In this document: piece by piece, positions 1-9,745 of the stretch | Position numbering within the stretch: the stretch's first letter is position 1 | Layout: every line of letters starts with the position of its first letter | Assembly: GCA_019307745.1 (NCBI GenBank) | Contig: JAFDJA010000002.1 | Coordinates: 1-49,696, forward strand | Direction of reading: 5' to 3' | Origin: Deltaproteobacteria bacterium | GTDB taxonomy: Bacteria; Desulfobacterota; DSM-4660; Desulfatiglandales; HGW-15 | DNA: 49,696 bases | Translations under genes and position numbers: made by a program | Notes under the pieces: model-generated | The model's input: only the letters and a program-made list of their open reading frames with translations | Told to the model about the DNA's origin: nothing | The model's database searches: none

Positions 1-1416
1 AAGGGTTATACCGCGCTCTCCCACCCATGTTTCATACCCGTCAGGCAGGCTGATCACAAAGTCGTGCAAATATGCTGCCTTTGATACCTCTTCAATCGCC
101 ATTGGATCAGCATCGGTAACACCATAGGCAATGTTTTCGCGGATCGTATCAGAAAACAGGAAGATGTCCTGCTGTACTATTCCAATGTTTTTGCGCAGGG
201 AGGCAAGCTTCACATCCCGGATATCTACTCCATCTATGGTAATGCTTCCAGAGGTGACATCATAGAATCTTGGGATAAGATGTGCCAGTGTACTCTTGCC
301 ACTACCCAGGCTTCCCACAAGCGCGATCAGTTCTCCAGGCCGTGCGGTAAAGCTTATATCTTGAAGGACAGGACCTGAAGCATCATAGCTGAAGCTGACA
401 TTATTAACAGAAATTTCGCCGTTTACATCAGACAGATCTATTGCATCAGGTTTTTGTCCTACAACAGGTCTTACATCAAGCACTTCAAAGATCCTTTCAC
501 CTGCTGATATGGCCCTGGGAATACCCTGTGTGAGTCCTCCAAGACGTCTAACTGGCACCACCAACATGCCCATATACATGATGAACTGGGTCAGTTCACC
601 AATAGTAAGGCTTTCATTTATTACCTGGAGCCCTCCGTACCACAAGATAGTCGCGGAAGGGACGGTAATCAGGAATGTCAAAAAGGGCATGTTTAAGGCC
701 CTCATTCGTGCAGCTTTGATCTCATTATCAAAGAGTCGATCAGTCTCCAGTTGAAATTTTTTGTTTTCAGCGTTCTGCTGACAGAATGATTTGACTATCC
801 TTGCGCCTGTCAGGTTTTCCTCAAGGATATTCCCCATAAATCCCAAAATTCTTTGTGCCTTGAGCATGATCGGACGCAGGCGCAGGCTGACAATAACAAC
901 CCTGTAGCCGATTAACGGAATAAATACCAAGCTCATCAATGCCAGTTTCCAGTTCATTATGATCAAAAAACACGAAATGCCAGTGAACAGTATAGCCGTA
1001 TGTAACACGCTAATAACACCCCTGGCGAAAAGTATGCGGACCGCTTCAACATCTGCAGTGGCTCGGGACATGAGTTGGCCAGTTTGGGTATTGTCATGAT
1101 AGGCAAAGCTCAGACGTTGGAGCTGATCATAGATATTGTTTCGGATCGTATAGGAAGCTTTTTGAGAAAATACATCACTGCAGTAAAGGTGACCAAAAAA
1201 ACAGAGTCCACGTAGCACACTGGCGCCAATGATCGTCCCTGCAGATAAAAAAAGGTATCGGACCTCTCCATGGCTGGCAACTGTATCAATGGCCCTTTTG
1301 ATGATCTCAGGTACAAGCATACCAAATATAGTAGATCCTATCATGCACAGGGCTGCTATGCGAAGCCAAATTCGGTATCTTTTCCCCAATGCCAATAATC
1401 TTAATAGAATAGTCAT
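1..1416 (-). CDS. ABC exporter half-transporter (MsbA-like), 3' end outside window
   Basis: The reverse strand is open from an ATG at 1416 to the left edge (472 codons, no stop), so the C-terminus is missing. The first ~300 residues form an exporter-type membrane domain with several hydrophobic segments; the rest is a nucleotide-binding domain. Visible motifs are Walker A (GSLGSGKST), a Q-loop (IGIVQQDIFLFSDTIRENIAYG) and the region before the signature, which lies past the edge. This is the fused permease-ATPase architecture of MsbA and multidrug or lipid exporters acting as dimers in the inner membrane. The substrate cannot be read from the sequence; lipid A flipping (MsbA) is possible but no lipid A gene is adjacent. 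The ribosome site is weak (AGAG about 8 bases upstream). It is divergent from the sugar importer operon. Confidence 0.85.
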   Translation of the reverse strand, partial: MTILLRLLALGKRYRIWLRIAALCMIGSTIFGMLVPEIIKRAIDTVASHGEVRYLFLSAGTIIGASVLRGLCFFGHLYCSDVFSQKASYTIRNNIYDQLQRLSFAYHDNTQTGQLMSRATADVEAVRILFARGVISVLHTAILFTGISCFLIIMNWKLALMSLVFIPLIGYRVVIVSLRLRPIMLKAQRILGFMGNILEENLTGARIVKSFCQQNAENKKFQLETDRLFDNEIKAARMRALNMPFLTFLITVPSATILWYGGLQVINESLTIGELTQFIMYMGMLVVPVRRLGGLTQGIPRAISAGERIFEVLDVRPVVGQKPDAIDLSDVNGEISVNNVSFSYDASGPVLQDISFTARPGELIALVGSLGSGKSTLAHLIPRFYDVTSGSITIDGVDIRDVKLASLRKNIGIVQQDIFLFSDTIRENIAYGVTDADPMAIEEVSKAAYLHDFVISLPDGYETWVGERGITL

Positions 1417-2055
1417 GCTATAAACCATCTCTGCATTGACCTGACATAACCAGAATCAGGCCGGTTTTTTAATATGGTTCTTCTCCGGGTCAGTTGGGAG
1501 AATAGTGGTCAGCGATTCGAGAATTTATGCTAAAGCCTGATCCTCTAGTGGGGTTCAGATTAGAGTTCAAGTGTCTATTTTCTAATAGTTTGATCTGTAA
1601 AAGTTCAAACTTGACTCAATAGAAATTGTAAAATCCTCATAGAATCTGTCCAATGGTAAGAGGTAATTATTCTGTTCAAACCATTATACCTAATTAACAC
1701 TCCAGACTGTGTTAGGATATAATGCCATACACGGATTATATAACTGACTGGCGTGTCCTCAAAGAGGTGGTCATGTTAAAAGGATGAAACCGGTTTGTCA
1801 AGGAAGGTCAGGCTAAAGTGAATTATGAATGTAATAAAGATTTTCAACCCAGATTGTACAAGATATGGTTGCTGTGCTGCTATCTGGGCTGAAAGATAGC
1901 GTTATACCAGGCATATACATCATAATATAGTTTTTCCGAAGTATTGTATGTTAATATCCTTTGACTCTTAGATTTTATTTAAATATACTTGAATGAAATA
2001 ATTAAAGTTTAAAATGCCTAAAGTGCTTTAAAATTAATTTTTTTGGAGACTGATA
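1417..2055. other. Divergent intergenic region between exporter and sugar importer
   Basis: No credible gene was seen. The stretch holds the importer promoter (1961-1989) and a perfect 7-bp hairpin (GCTATCT 1879-1885 with AGATAGC 1894-1900, 8-base loop) upstream of it. The hairpin lacks a T-run, so it is not an obvious terminator; an operator is possible but unproven. Confidence 0.4.
1961..1989 (+). promoter_or_regulatory. sigma70-type promoter for the sugar ABC importer
   Basis: TTGACT (1961-1966) and TATACT (1984-1989) are separated by 17 bases, a close match to the -35/-10 consensus. The importer start codon follows about 65 bases downstream with a GGAG ribosome site at 2045-2048. Confidence 0.6.
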
Positions 2056-3477
2056 ATGGGAAGGGACAATAAAAAGGTGTCTGTTTATTTGATCCTGGTT
2101 TTTGTGCTTATTACTTTTATTTTCATTATTGCTGGAATTTTTATGGCGAGAAAAACATCCCCTGATAAGTTTACGACAGGCCAGGAGATAGCCTCAACCA
2201 TTATTGAATTCTGGACTATAGAGACACAGTCTGACCGTATGAACACCATCCGACTCCTTGCTGATACCTTCAACGCTCTTAATAAGGGGATTACAATCAA
2301 GCCCGTACCAGTGGACGAAAATATCATGTCTTCCCAGATGGCCGCGGCTTCGGCTGCCGGGAATCTTCCCGGAATCATAGAGGGGAGTTCTGAACTGATG
2401 CTTGCCTTTGGTGAAGAAGGCATCCTTGACACAAGGTCGGCCACGTACATAGTCGGCAGGATAGGAAAGGATAGATTTTTTCAGGGGGCTTTAAAGATGG
2501 TGGAAAGTCCTGAGCCGGGAATTTATTACGGTCTTCCATTTCATGGCTGGGTACAGGGGATCTGGTATAGGGCGGATTGGTTTAAGCAGGCTGGACTTGA
2601 TCCGCCTGACACATGGGAAAATATCATTAAGGCCGCAGGGAGATTCCACAATCCCGAAGAGAATCAATATGGGCTCCTGATTGGGACCAAACCTGAGAAC
2701 TATGCTGAACAGTGTTTCACGCACCTTGCCTTGTCAAACGGGGCAGCAGAATTTAACTCAGCGGGAAGGCTTATCTTTAACTCAGATAGGATGCTGGAAA
2801 CCCTGGAGTTTTATGCCAGACTTGCACAGTACAATCCTCCGGGCCCACAGACATGGCGGAGCAGGGATTACTACCTGCAAGGAAAGATGGCCATGTTTTT
2901 TTATTCTACCTATATTATGGATGACCTGACCCTTGCAGAAGTGGCAGCGGATTCACTCACAGACACGAATTTCCCGGAACTCAAGGCAGGGGTGTTTGAT
3001 CCTGATCTGGTGAATAATACCAGAGTGGCTGCCATCATTTCTAATATAAAACCTGCAGGTTATGGATCAATAGTCGCACTGGGACTGATAAGACAGGAGG
3101 ATAAGGCAGGAGGTGAGGCTGCTAGAAAATTTGTGGAATTTCTGTATCAACATGACAGTTACATAACATTCCTCCACATGGCACCCGGTGGAATGAATCC
3201 CATGCTCAGAGACATCGCTGCTACTCCTGAATATCTGAACGATCCAAAGGGAATCTTCAGGCGTTTTGGCAGGGACAAGGTACAGGAGGTTATGTCCGGA
3301 ATAGACAGCATAGGATCATTTACAACGGTTCAAGGCAGAACATTTTCAGAATCTGGAAAGATATTTGCCAAACAGATCATTCCTAGGATGATCTATTCAG
3401 TAACTATTGAGGGCAAAGACCCTGAAGAGGCGATTTCATGGGCAGAAGAGCAGATGCGACAGGTGATCGGACAGTAG
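2056..3477 (+). CDS. Extracellular solute-binding protein, family 1 (carbohydrate ABC importer)
   Basis: This 473-residue protein is a family 1 periplasmic binding protein that would capture a sugar or polyol for the transporter encoded downstream. The mature part has the typical family phrases (NIIEFWTIETQSD start of the first lobe, YYGLPFHGWVQGIWYRADWFKQAGLDPPDTWE, and GKMAMFFYS). The N-terminus is a single hydrophobic helix (residues ~9-30) after a basic start, without a lipobox cysteine and without a clear signal peptidase site, so the protein may stay membrane-anchored. The start ATG has TTTGGAG nine bases upstream. It is the first gene of a four-gene operon. The ligand is not identifiable; the family also includes glycerol-3-phosphate (UgpB) and maltose (MalE) binders. 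Confidence 0.85.
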   Translation: MGRDNKKVSVYLILVFVLITFIFIIAGIFMARKTSPDKFTTGQEIASTIIEFWTIETQSDRMNTIRLLADTFNALNKGITIKPVPVDENIMSSQMAAASAAGNLPGIIEGSSELMLAFGEEGILDTRSATYIVGRIGKDRFFQGALKMVESPEPGIYYGLPFHGWVQGIWYRADWFKQAGLDPPDTWENIIKAAGRFHNPEENQYGLLIGTKPENYAEQCFTHLALSNGAAEFNSAGRLIFNSDRMLETLEFYARLAQYNPPGPQTWRSRDYYLQGKMAMFFYSTYIMDDLTLAEVAADSLTDTNFPELKAGVFDPDLVNNTRVAAIISNIKPAGYGSIVALGLIRQEDKAGGEAARKFVEFLYQHDSYITFLHMAPGGMNPMLRDIAATPEYLNDPKGIFRRFGRDKVQEVMSGIDSIGSFTTVQGRTFSESGKIFAKQIIPRMIYSVTIEGKDPEEAISWAEEQMRQVIGQ

Positions 3478-3624
3478 GCTGCCCTGAAACCATGGGGTGG
3501 CATAATTCCATTGTCTTCCAGGGTCATTATCTTTTACCTCCTGGCCCTGTCAGGACGAATTAGTGTATTTCATGTGCCGAAGCAGACTGAGATCTAATTT
3601 TCATTTATTGGTGGAAACTGAATA

Positions 3625-4491
3625 ATGTCTATCTCAATCGCCCGACAGGAGTCTAGGCTGGGATGGAAACTGGTTGCTCCCTGTATAGGTGTTATTGGCC
3701 TGCTCATAATATATCCCCTGGCGTACAATATCTATTTGAGTTTTTTTGACGTAAGGCTGGCAGGGGACAATGTTTTTATTGGTCTTTCCAATTATGAAAG
3801 GCTCCTAAAGGATTCGGGATTTTACAGGTCATTACTTACTTCAGCAGTCTATCTTTCTGGAACGGTCTTGGGCTCAACCCTGATGGGCCTTTTTGTGGCG
3901 CTGCTTATGAATCAGCAGTTTCCATTCAGAAATACTGCAAGGGCCATTATTCTGCTCCCATACTTCGCTCCGGTAATATCTGTGGTGTTCGGATGGCAGT
4001 TTATCTTTGACCCGGTGAATGGTATATACAACCATTTTGTGGTAGACATCCTCAACATAACTGATGTGCGCCGAAACCTCATAGGCGACCCGGGCACCGC
4101 CATTGTTGTAGTTATTCTCTTTGATATCTGGAAGCATTTTCCCATATCCTATCTCCTTATACTATCCAAGCTGCAATCAATAAACAGAGAACAGTATGAG
4201 GCTGCATCCATTGACGGATGCGGTCCTGTTTCCAGGTTTTTTCATGTCACGCTACCGGAGCTGTATTTTGTGCTGGGCACGCTTGTGATACTGAGACTGA
4301 TCTGGAATCTGAACAAATTTGAAGAGGTATTCCTGCTTGCTCCAAATGTAAAGACCCTGCCTGTCTTTACATATTATTCAGCCTTTACAGGGATCATTGA
4401 CCAGGGATTTGCCGCCTCAGTCTCTGTTGTACAACTTATTATCCTCTCTTTCCTCATCTTTTTTTATGTTAAAAAGGTTTTAAGGTGGTGA
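3625..4491 (+). CDS. Carbohydrate ABC importer permease 1 (MalF/UgpA type)
   Basis: This 288-residue inner-membrane protein has six predicted transmembrane segments (first at ~residues 18-36) and the cytoplasmic EAA loop (EQYEAASIDGCGPVSRFFHV), which docks onto the ATPase. It corresponds to the first CUT1 permease, MalF/UgpA/MsmF type, and pairs with the permease encoded six bases downstream. A 147-base gap without a gene separates it from the binding protein. The start ATG has GGTGGAAACTGA upstream, a moderate ribosome site. The substrate is unassigned. Confidence 0.88.
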   Translation: MSISIARQESRLGWKLVAPCIGVIGLLIIYPLAYNIYLSFFDVRLAGDNVFIGLSNYERLLKDSGFYRSLLTSAVYLSGTVLGSTLMGLFVALLMNQQFPFRNTARAIILLPYFAPVISVVFGWQFIFDPVNGIYNHFVVDILNITDVRRNLIGDPGTAIVVVILFDIWKHFPISYLLILSKLQSINREQYEAASIDGCGPVSRFFHVTLPELYFVLGTLVILRLIWNLNKFEEVFLLAPNVKTLPVFTYYSAFTGIIDQGFAASVSVVQLIILSFLIFFYVKKVLRW

Positions 4492-4497
4492 CAGACG

Positions 4498-5454
4498 ATG
4501 ATCAATAAGAGGGGTTTTTTCCAGAATATAGTTCTTGCACTGACCCTTGGCATGGTTCTGCTTTTCTGCGTGTTCCCATTTATCCAGATATTGTCCACCT
4601 CCCTGAAATACCAGCCGGACTGGGGGAATCCTTCGCTGGTTCCCCAGAAGATCAATCTTGAGGCATATAAAGATATTCTGGGGCTTATGGATAGAAAGGT
4701 TCAGATCCCTGACCAGATAGGTAGGCTGCTGGACAATTCCATGCTCACTGAGGGGCAGAAGCAAGAGATTCTTGCCAAATATTCTGATACAAATCCGTTT
4801 CCTTTCCTAAGGTATATGTTAAATTCTTTTCTGCTGTCCATATCCGCCGCTACTATATCGCTCCTGCTTTCTGTCTTTGGCGCCTATGCGTTGAGCCGAC
4901 TGAGATTCATGGGCCGGAATATGGTTCAGAGAAGCGTCCTTTTTGTATATATGATCGGAGGTGTCCTGCTCATGGTGCCACTCTATCAGATGAGCGTGAG
5001 GTTGGGCCTGGCAAAGAGTGTATGGGGCTCCATGGTCAGTCTCCTCCTTATTTATATTGTCCAGACCCTGCCTGTTTCCCTGTATATGCTCGGTAATTAT
5101 TTCAGGACAATCCCCTATTCTTTTGAAGAGGCGGCTATGGCAGATGGGTGCTCAAGGATCCAGTCGATCTTTTATATTGTCCTGCCTTTGTCAGTGCCCA
5201 TGCTGGTTACAGTCTTTGTGTACTGTTTTGTAATTGCATGGAATGAGTTCCTGTTTGCATCAGTCTTTTTGAGGCAATATCATGATTTTCACACGTTGCC
5301 TCTGGCACTACAGTCCTTGTTTGTCTCAAAAAACGCTATCTGGGACAGGATTATGTCCGCATCAATGCTGACACTGACACCAGTGATCCTTTGCTTTATG
5401 TTTGCCTTGAGAAATCTCACAGGGGGGTTTACTGAAGGAGGGGTGAAGGAGTAG
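4498..5454 (+). CDS. Carbohydrate ABC importer permease 2 (MalG/UgpE type)
   Basis: This 318-residue inner-membrane protein carries the second EAA loop (SFEEAAMADGCSRIQSIFYI) and the CUT1 permease topology, with a first transmembrane helix at ~residues 9-30. Between helices 1 and 2 there is an extra-cytoplasmic segment of about 70 residues (LKYQPDWGNPSLVPQKINLE onward), longer than in MalG. It begins six bases after the first permease and should form the heterodimeric channel with it. The start ATG follows GGTGG at 4484-4488. The substrate is not known. Confidence 0.88.
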   Translation: MINKRGFFQNIVLALTLGMVLLFCVFPFIQILSTSLKYQPDWGNPSLVPQKINLEAYKDILGLMDRKVQIPDQIGRLLDNSMLTEGQKQEILAKYSDTNPFPFLRYMLNSFLLSISAATISLLLSVFGAYALSRLRFMGRNMVQRSVLFVYMIGGVLLMVPLYQMSVRLGLAKSVWGSMVSLLLIYIVQTLPVSLYMLGNYFRTIPYSFEEAAMADGCSRIQSIFYIVLPLSVPMLVTVFVYCFVIAWNEFLFASVFLRQYHDFHTLPLALQSLFVSKNAIWDRIMSASMLTLTPVILCFMFALRNLTGGFTEGGVKE

Positions 5455-5524
5455 AGGTAAGAAGTTTGAGATCATAGCACTAGTATGAAATAATATAGGA
5501 GTGGAAAACTACTGGCAGGAAAAA

Positions 5525-6625
5525 ATGGCGAATATAAGGTTAAAAAATATCTACAAGAGTTTTGATGGGCTGGAGGTCCTCCACAACCTGGATCTCAAGG
5601 TTGTGGACGGGGAGTTCGTTGTGCTTGTGGGTCCTTCAGGGTGCGGCAAATCCACCACCCTGAGACTGATTGCAGGACTTGAGGAGGTGACTTCCGGAGA
5701 AATTCAAATCAATGATAGGGCAGTGAATGACCTTGAACCGAGGTATAGGAATATAGCCATGGTATTTCAAAACTATGCACTCTATCCTCATAAAAACGTG
5801 AGAGAGAACATTGTTTTTGGACTTCAAAGGGCTGGCGCATCAAGAGAGCTTATTGCGGAGCGCCTGGGAAAAGCTTCAAAGATCCTTGGGCTGGAGGAGC
5901 TGCTGGATCGAAGGCCTTCTCAGCTTTCAGGAGGCCAGAGACAGCGTGTTGCCATGGGCAGGGCCATTGTTCGGGACGCTGATGTCTTTCTCTTTGATGA
6001 GCCCTTGAGTAACCTGGATGCGAAACTCAGGTATCAGATGCGTTCTGAAATAATCCGCATTCATCGAGAGTACAGGACTACGAGTATATATGTGACTCAT
6101 GATCAGACAGAGGCAATGACTCTGGGAGAAAGAGTAGTTGTCATGAGAGATGGTATTATTGAGCAGCAGGGAAACCCTATGGAAATATATCTGAAACCTG
6201 CCAATATTTTTGTGGCAACCTTTATTGGCTCTCCATCAATGAATATCCTTGACGCACGGCTCTTTCCCGGATGGGTTGAAGTGGGTGAGCAAAGGCTGCC
6301 GTTGAAGAGGAAAGTTGATCAAGGCCATATTCTGATACCTGAACATGGCAGGGATATCAAATTTGGTATCAGACCTGACTTTTTTCTTGATGCTCGTTTT
6401 TCAAAGAGCAGGGTAGACCTGGCAAGGATTGAAAATGTCAGAATAGACCTGGTTGAATCCCTTGGTTTTGACCGTGAGTTTAGTATTCATGCAGGGGGAC
6501 AGGCCATGAAGGCCAGGCTTGATCTCAGGACTATGGCTGGAGAAGGAGAGACAATAGACCTGTGTGTTGATATGGATATGACACATTTTTTTGATCCGGA
6601 TACAGGCAGGAATCTATTTGTCTGA
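5525..6625 (+). CDS. Carbohydrate ABC importer ATPase (MalK/UgpC type)
   Basis: This is the cytoplasmic ATPase of the importer, 366 residues from the chosen ATG. Walker A is GPSGCGKST, the Q-loop lies in MVFQNYALYPH, the signature is LSGGQRQRVAMGRA, Walker B is VFLFDEPLSNLD and the H-loop is THDQTEAMTL. The last ~120 residues form the TOBE/regulatory domain seen in MalK, UgpC and MsmX. An upstream GTG at 5501 would add eight residues, but it directly abuts its purine stretch, whereas the ATG at 5525 has AGGA at 5517-5520 and gives the usual MANI.L family start. It follows permease 2 by 70 bases and closes the operon. A MsmX-like role serving several importers cannot be excluded. Confidence 0.88.
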   Translation: MANIRLKNIYKSFDGLEVLHNLDLKVVDGEFVVLVGPSGCGKSTTLRLIAGLEEVTSGEIQINDRAVNDLEPRYRNIAMVFQNYALYPHKNVRENIVFGLQRAGASRELIAERLGKASKILGLEELLDRRPSQLSGGQRQRVAMGRAIVRDADVFLFDEPLSNLDAKLRYQMRSEIIRIHREYRTTSIYVTHDQTEAMTLGERVVVMRDGIIEQQGNPMEIYLKPANIFVATFIGSPSMNILDARLFPGWVEVGEQRLPLKRKVDQGHILIPEHGRDIKFGIRPDFFLDARFSKSRVDLARIENVRIDLVESLGFDREFSIHAGGQAMKARLDLRTMAGEGETIDLCVDMDMTHFFDPDTGRNLFV

Positions 6626-7116
6626 GACTCTCCCGTTTACATGAACACATCTCTCACATCCACCCCCTTCTAAGCATCCGGGCCATTTTTATAGACAGTC
6701 AGGTTTTTTCTTTACAGTATTTGGTCTGAAATGTTCGGCAGTCTCCGAGAGCATCAGATCCATCCTGTTCAAACATACGGTATATTTGCATTTCAAATGA
6801 AAAAATTCAATGCTTTAGTATAATTATATGAATCTTCCAGGAAAATGGGAGGGGTTTCCCTAGTACCTGTTGATTGTCCTCGATTTAATACTAAAATAGC
6901 TTGGCGAAAACTCGCTTTCCGTTTGTTTGTTCTCTCATATTCATAGACAAAACCTGTGGAACAGGGAGATACCCCCTTAAAAAACCTTACGGTATCCTTG
7001 TTGGGCCACCTTTATCCTATTGGAAGTAGCTTGACATGCTTTTATAAAAATGTATAATTGTGGCGAATATCAAGACAGGTAATTGGAATTATAATCATTT
7101 TTTTTAGGAAAGGCAT
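6626..7116. other. Intergenic region upstream of the kor/hdr cluster
   Basis: No gene was seen. The only strong signal is the promoter at 7031-7058. No convincing terminator was found for the sugar importer operon. Confidence 0.4.
7031..7058 (+). promoter_or_regulatory. Strong sigma70-type promoter for korD and the kor/hdr cluster
   Basis: A perfect TTGACA (7031-7036) and a perfect TATAAT (7053-7058) are separated by 16 bases. Transcription would start near 7065, about 50 bases before korD. Two perfect hexamers suggest a strong, constitutive promoter for the energy-metabolism cluster. Confidence 0.72.
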
Positions 7117-7374
7117 ATGGTTTACTGGCGTACCCCATTGGACGCGCAAGATATCCAGATCACTAAGGGGTCTGTACATATAATAGAAGATCGCTGCAAA
7201 GGTTGCGGATACTGCATTGAATACTGTCCCAAGGATGTATTGGAATTCTCTGCCGAGTTCAATCAGAAAGGTTATCACCCGCCTTCTGTGAAAATGGCTG
7301 ATGACTGTGTTAACTGTCATTATTGTGAGATCATCTGTCCTGAATTTGCCATCTATTCAAAGGAGGTCCTCTGA
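7117..7374 (+). CDS. korD: 2-oxoacid:ferredoxin oxidoreductase delta subunit (two-cluster ferredoxin)
   Basis: This 85-residue protein holds two [4Fe-4S] motifs, CKGCGYCIEYCPKDV (from residue ~28) and CVNCHYCEIICPEFA (from residue ~66), as in the ferredoxin-like delta subunit of 2-oxoglutarate and related 2-oxoacid oxidoreductases. It would pass electrons from the thiamine-diphosphate subunit to external ferredoxin. AGGAAAGG lies just before the ATG. It is first in the order D-A-B-C, as in many kor operons. A 220-base gap with no recognisable feature separates it from korA. Confidence 0.88.
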   Translation: MVYWRTPLDAQDIQITKGSVHIIEDRCKGCGYCIEYCPKDVLEFSAEFNQKGYHPPSVKMADDCVNCHYCEIICPEFAIYSKEVL

Positions 7375-7594
7375 ATCAGACTGTTTTAACAGCCGCTTTC
7401 AGACAGAATCGTCCACTTAATGGTCAGCAGTGTTATTTATCCAGCTGATCTGATCCCGTTATATCCTGTCCCTGGTACTCCACTCGTCCTTACTTTGTGG
7501 CAATTTACGGGTTAGACATTCCTGTATTTATTTATTCAGGGGATAAAGGGCCAGTACATTTAATATCATATTTTAACATGGAGAGAAGGCTACA

Positions 7595-8740
7595 ATGAGA
7601 CCAGCCGTTTTAACTGGTGAACATTTTATAACAGGAGATGCTGCCTGCGCAGAAGGCGCGTTAGCTGCCGGTTGCATGTTTTTTGGAGGGTATCCTATTA
7701 CTCCTGCTACTGAGATAGCGGAGCATATATCTGTCCATCTTCCTGAAATTGGCGGGACATATATACAGATGGAGGACGAAATAGCTGCTATAGCCTCTGT
7801 ATTAGGCGCATCCTGTGCCGGACTTAAAAGTATGACCGCCACATCAGGCCCGGGCTTCAGTTTGATGATGGAAAATATCGGTCTTGCAGTCTGCACAGAA
7901 ACTCCCTGTGTAATAGTAAATGTGCAGAGGACAGGTCCCTCCACAGGTCTTCCAACACTGGGTGCCCAGGGAGATATGATGCAGGCAAAATGGGGATCCC
8001 ACGGGGACTATGAAATTATTGCCCTGGCACCATCATCACCCCAGGAGATTTTTTATCAGACCATCACGGCCTTTAACCTGAGTGAGACCTATCGCGTCCC
8101 CGTAATCATCATGACAGATGAGATGGTGGGACATCTGAGTGAAAAGGTTATAATACCAAATGCAAGAGAGATCAAAACCCTGTCAAGGACAATGGCAAAA
8201 GGCAGAAAGGACAGGTTCAAGCCTTTTGCCCCCGGACCGAATGGCGTTCCTCCCATGGCGGTTGCCGGAGGTGGTTATAATATCCATGTTACGGGTTTAA
8301 CTCATGATGAACAGGGCTATCCTGATATGTCAGTTGAGTGTCACAGGCAAATGATGGAACGGCTTATAAATAAAATCAGGCTGAACCAGGATGACATCAT
8401 TCAGACCGAAGGGTATCGGCTTGAGGACGCGGATATTGTAATAGTCTCATATGGTGTATCGTCAAGGACAAGTCTAGCTGCTGTTGATGAGGCACGCGCC
8501 CAGGGTATAAAGGCAGGGCTTCTGAGGTTGATCACTGTCTGGCCTTTTCCGGAAAAACTGATAAAGCAACTTTCTGCAAGAATAAAGGGTTTCGTAACCG
8601 TTGAAATTAATCTGGGACAGATTCACCTGGAAGTAGAGAGATGCTCCGGCGGCAAGGTTCCTGCCTTTCTGGTCGGGCATCCGGGCGGGACAATAATAAC
8701 CCCGGACGAAGTGGTAGAGACTTTGAAGCAGGCTTTTTAA
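7595..8740 (+). CDS. korA: 2-oxoacid:ferredoxin oxidoreductase alpha subunit
   Basis: This 381-residue subunit begins with the family pattern GEHFITGDAACAEGALAAGCMFFGGYPITPATEI, followed by EDEIAAIASVLGASCAGLKSMTATSGPGFSLMMEN, typical of the pyrimidine-binding alpha subunit of 2-oxoacid:acceptor oxidoreductases. The C-terminal part (IVIVSYGVSSR and GLLRLITVWPFPE) is the transketolase-C-like domain. With KorB it would oxidatively decarboxylate a 2-oxoacid to the acyl-CoA, reducing ferredoxin, or run in reverse to fix CO2. Family resemblance favours 2-oxoglutarate, but branched-chain 2-oxoacids are not excluded. AGAGAAGG precedes the ATG. KorB follows 17 bases later. Confidence 0.88.
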   Translation: MRPAVLTGEHFITGDAACAEGALAAGCMFFGGYPITPATEIAEHISVHLPEIGGTYIQMEDEIAAIASVLGASCAGLKSMTATSGPGFSLMMENIGLAVCTETPCVIVNVQRTGPSTGLPTLGAQGDMMQAKWGSHGDYEIIALAPSSPQEIFYQTITAFNLSETYRVPVIIMTDEMVGHLSEKVIIPNAREIKTLSRTMAKGRKDRFKPFAPGPNGVPPMAVAGGGYNIHVTGLTHDEQGYPDMSVECHRQMMERLINKIRLNQDDIIQTEGYRLEDADIVIVSYGVSSRTSLAAVDEARAQGIKAGLLRLITVWPFPEKLIKQLSARIKGFVTVEINLGQIHLEVERCSGGKVPAFLVGHPGGTIITPDEVVETLKQAF

Positions 8741-8757
8741 TTATAGATGGAGTAGAT

Positions 8758-9609
8758 ATGAATCAGCCAGGAAAACATATTAATCATCCCCTTGACAGCC
8801 TTCTGAGAACAGACCGGATTCCCCATATCTGGTGTCCAGGCTGCGGTGTGGGCACGGCCTTTGCTTCATGTCTAACGGCCATAAAGGTCAGCAGTATAGA
8901 TCTGCAAAAGACCGTTATGGTCTCTGGAATTGGCTGCTCAGGCCGTGGCGCAGGATATGCGAATGTCGACTCCTACCATACTACCCATGGCAGGGCAATA
9001 CCATTTGCGACAGGTATGAAGATGGCAAACCCTGAACTTAATATGATTGTATTCAGCGGTGACGGAGACCTTTTTGCCATTGGTGGAAATCACTTCATAC
9101 ATGCGGCCCGCAGGAATGTGGACATGACAGTTATCTGTATGAACAATTTCAACTACGGCATGACAGGGGGTCAGGCAGCGGCCACAACACCCTATGGGGC
9201 AAAGACAACAACATCAACAATAGGAAACCCGGAGACACCTTTCAATCTGCCACTTCTCGCTTATGCGTCAGGTGCCACCTATGTTGCCAGGTGGACTATA
9301 CTCCATACACGCGACCTGATTGACTGCCTTGAAACGGCCATACTTAAAAAAGGATTCTCATTTATTGAGGTGCTGGGTCCCTGCCCTACGAACTATGGTA
9401 GGAGAAACAAAGAGGGGACATTTGACACCCTTAAGATGTATCAGAATAACACTATAATCAAAAATGACGCTGATCCTTCTGAACTTGATATCGATTTTAA
9501 CAGGGGCGTAATCCTTGGTAAATTTGTAGATATAGACAAACCTGTATGTCTGGATCGATATAACAAAATTTACAGACCCCAGGAAATCAGTGAGGATGGA
9601 GCAGATTGA
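8758..9609 (+). CDS. korB: 2-oxoacid:ferredoxin oxidoreductase beta subunit
   Basis: This 283-residue subunit binds thiamine diphosphate and a [4Fe-4S] cluster. HIWCPGCGVGTAFASC carries the first cluster cysteines, GIGCSGRGAGYANVDSYHTTHGRAIPFATG is the conserved cofactor region, and GDGDLFAIGGNHFIHAARRN with MNNFNYGMTGGQ forms the diphosphate/Mg site. The reading frame is open upstream inside korA, but the ATG at 8758 has GGAG at 8750-8753 and gives the usual length. It should work with KorA, KorC and KorD as one complex. Confidence 0.9.
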   Translation: MNQPGKHINHPLDSLLRTDRIPHIWCPGCGVGTAFASCLTAIKVSSIDLQKTVMVSGIGCSGRGAGYANVDSYHTTHGRAIPFATGMKMANPELNMIVFSGDGDLFAIGGNHFIHAARRNVDMTVICMNNFNYGMTGGQAAATTPYGAKTTTSTIGNPETPFNLPLLAYASGATYVARWTILHTRDLIDCLETAILKKGFSFIEVLGPCPTNYGRRNKEGTFDTLKMYQNNTIIKNDADPSELDIDFNRGVILGKFVDIDKPVCLDRYNKIYRPQEISEDGAD

Positions 9610-9745
9610 ACATGTAATTAAACAGAGGCAGACACAGATTTAATCCTGCCCAAATTTTGTCAGGATGGCAGGGGAAATATACTGTGAACCGGGTACTACT
9701 GCTAGGACCTCATAATAGTTTAAACCAGAAAATTGGAATCATAAT

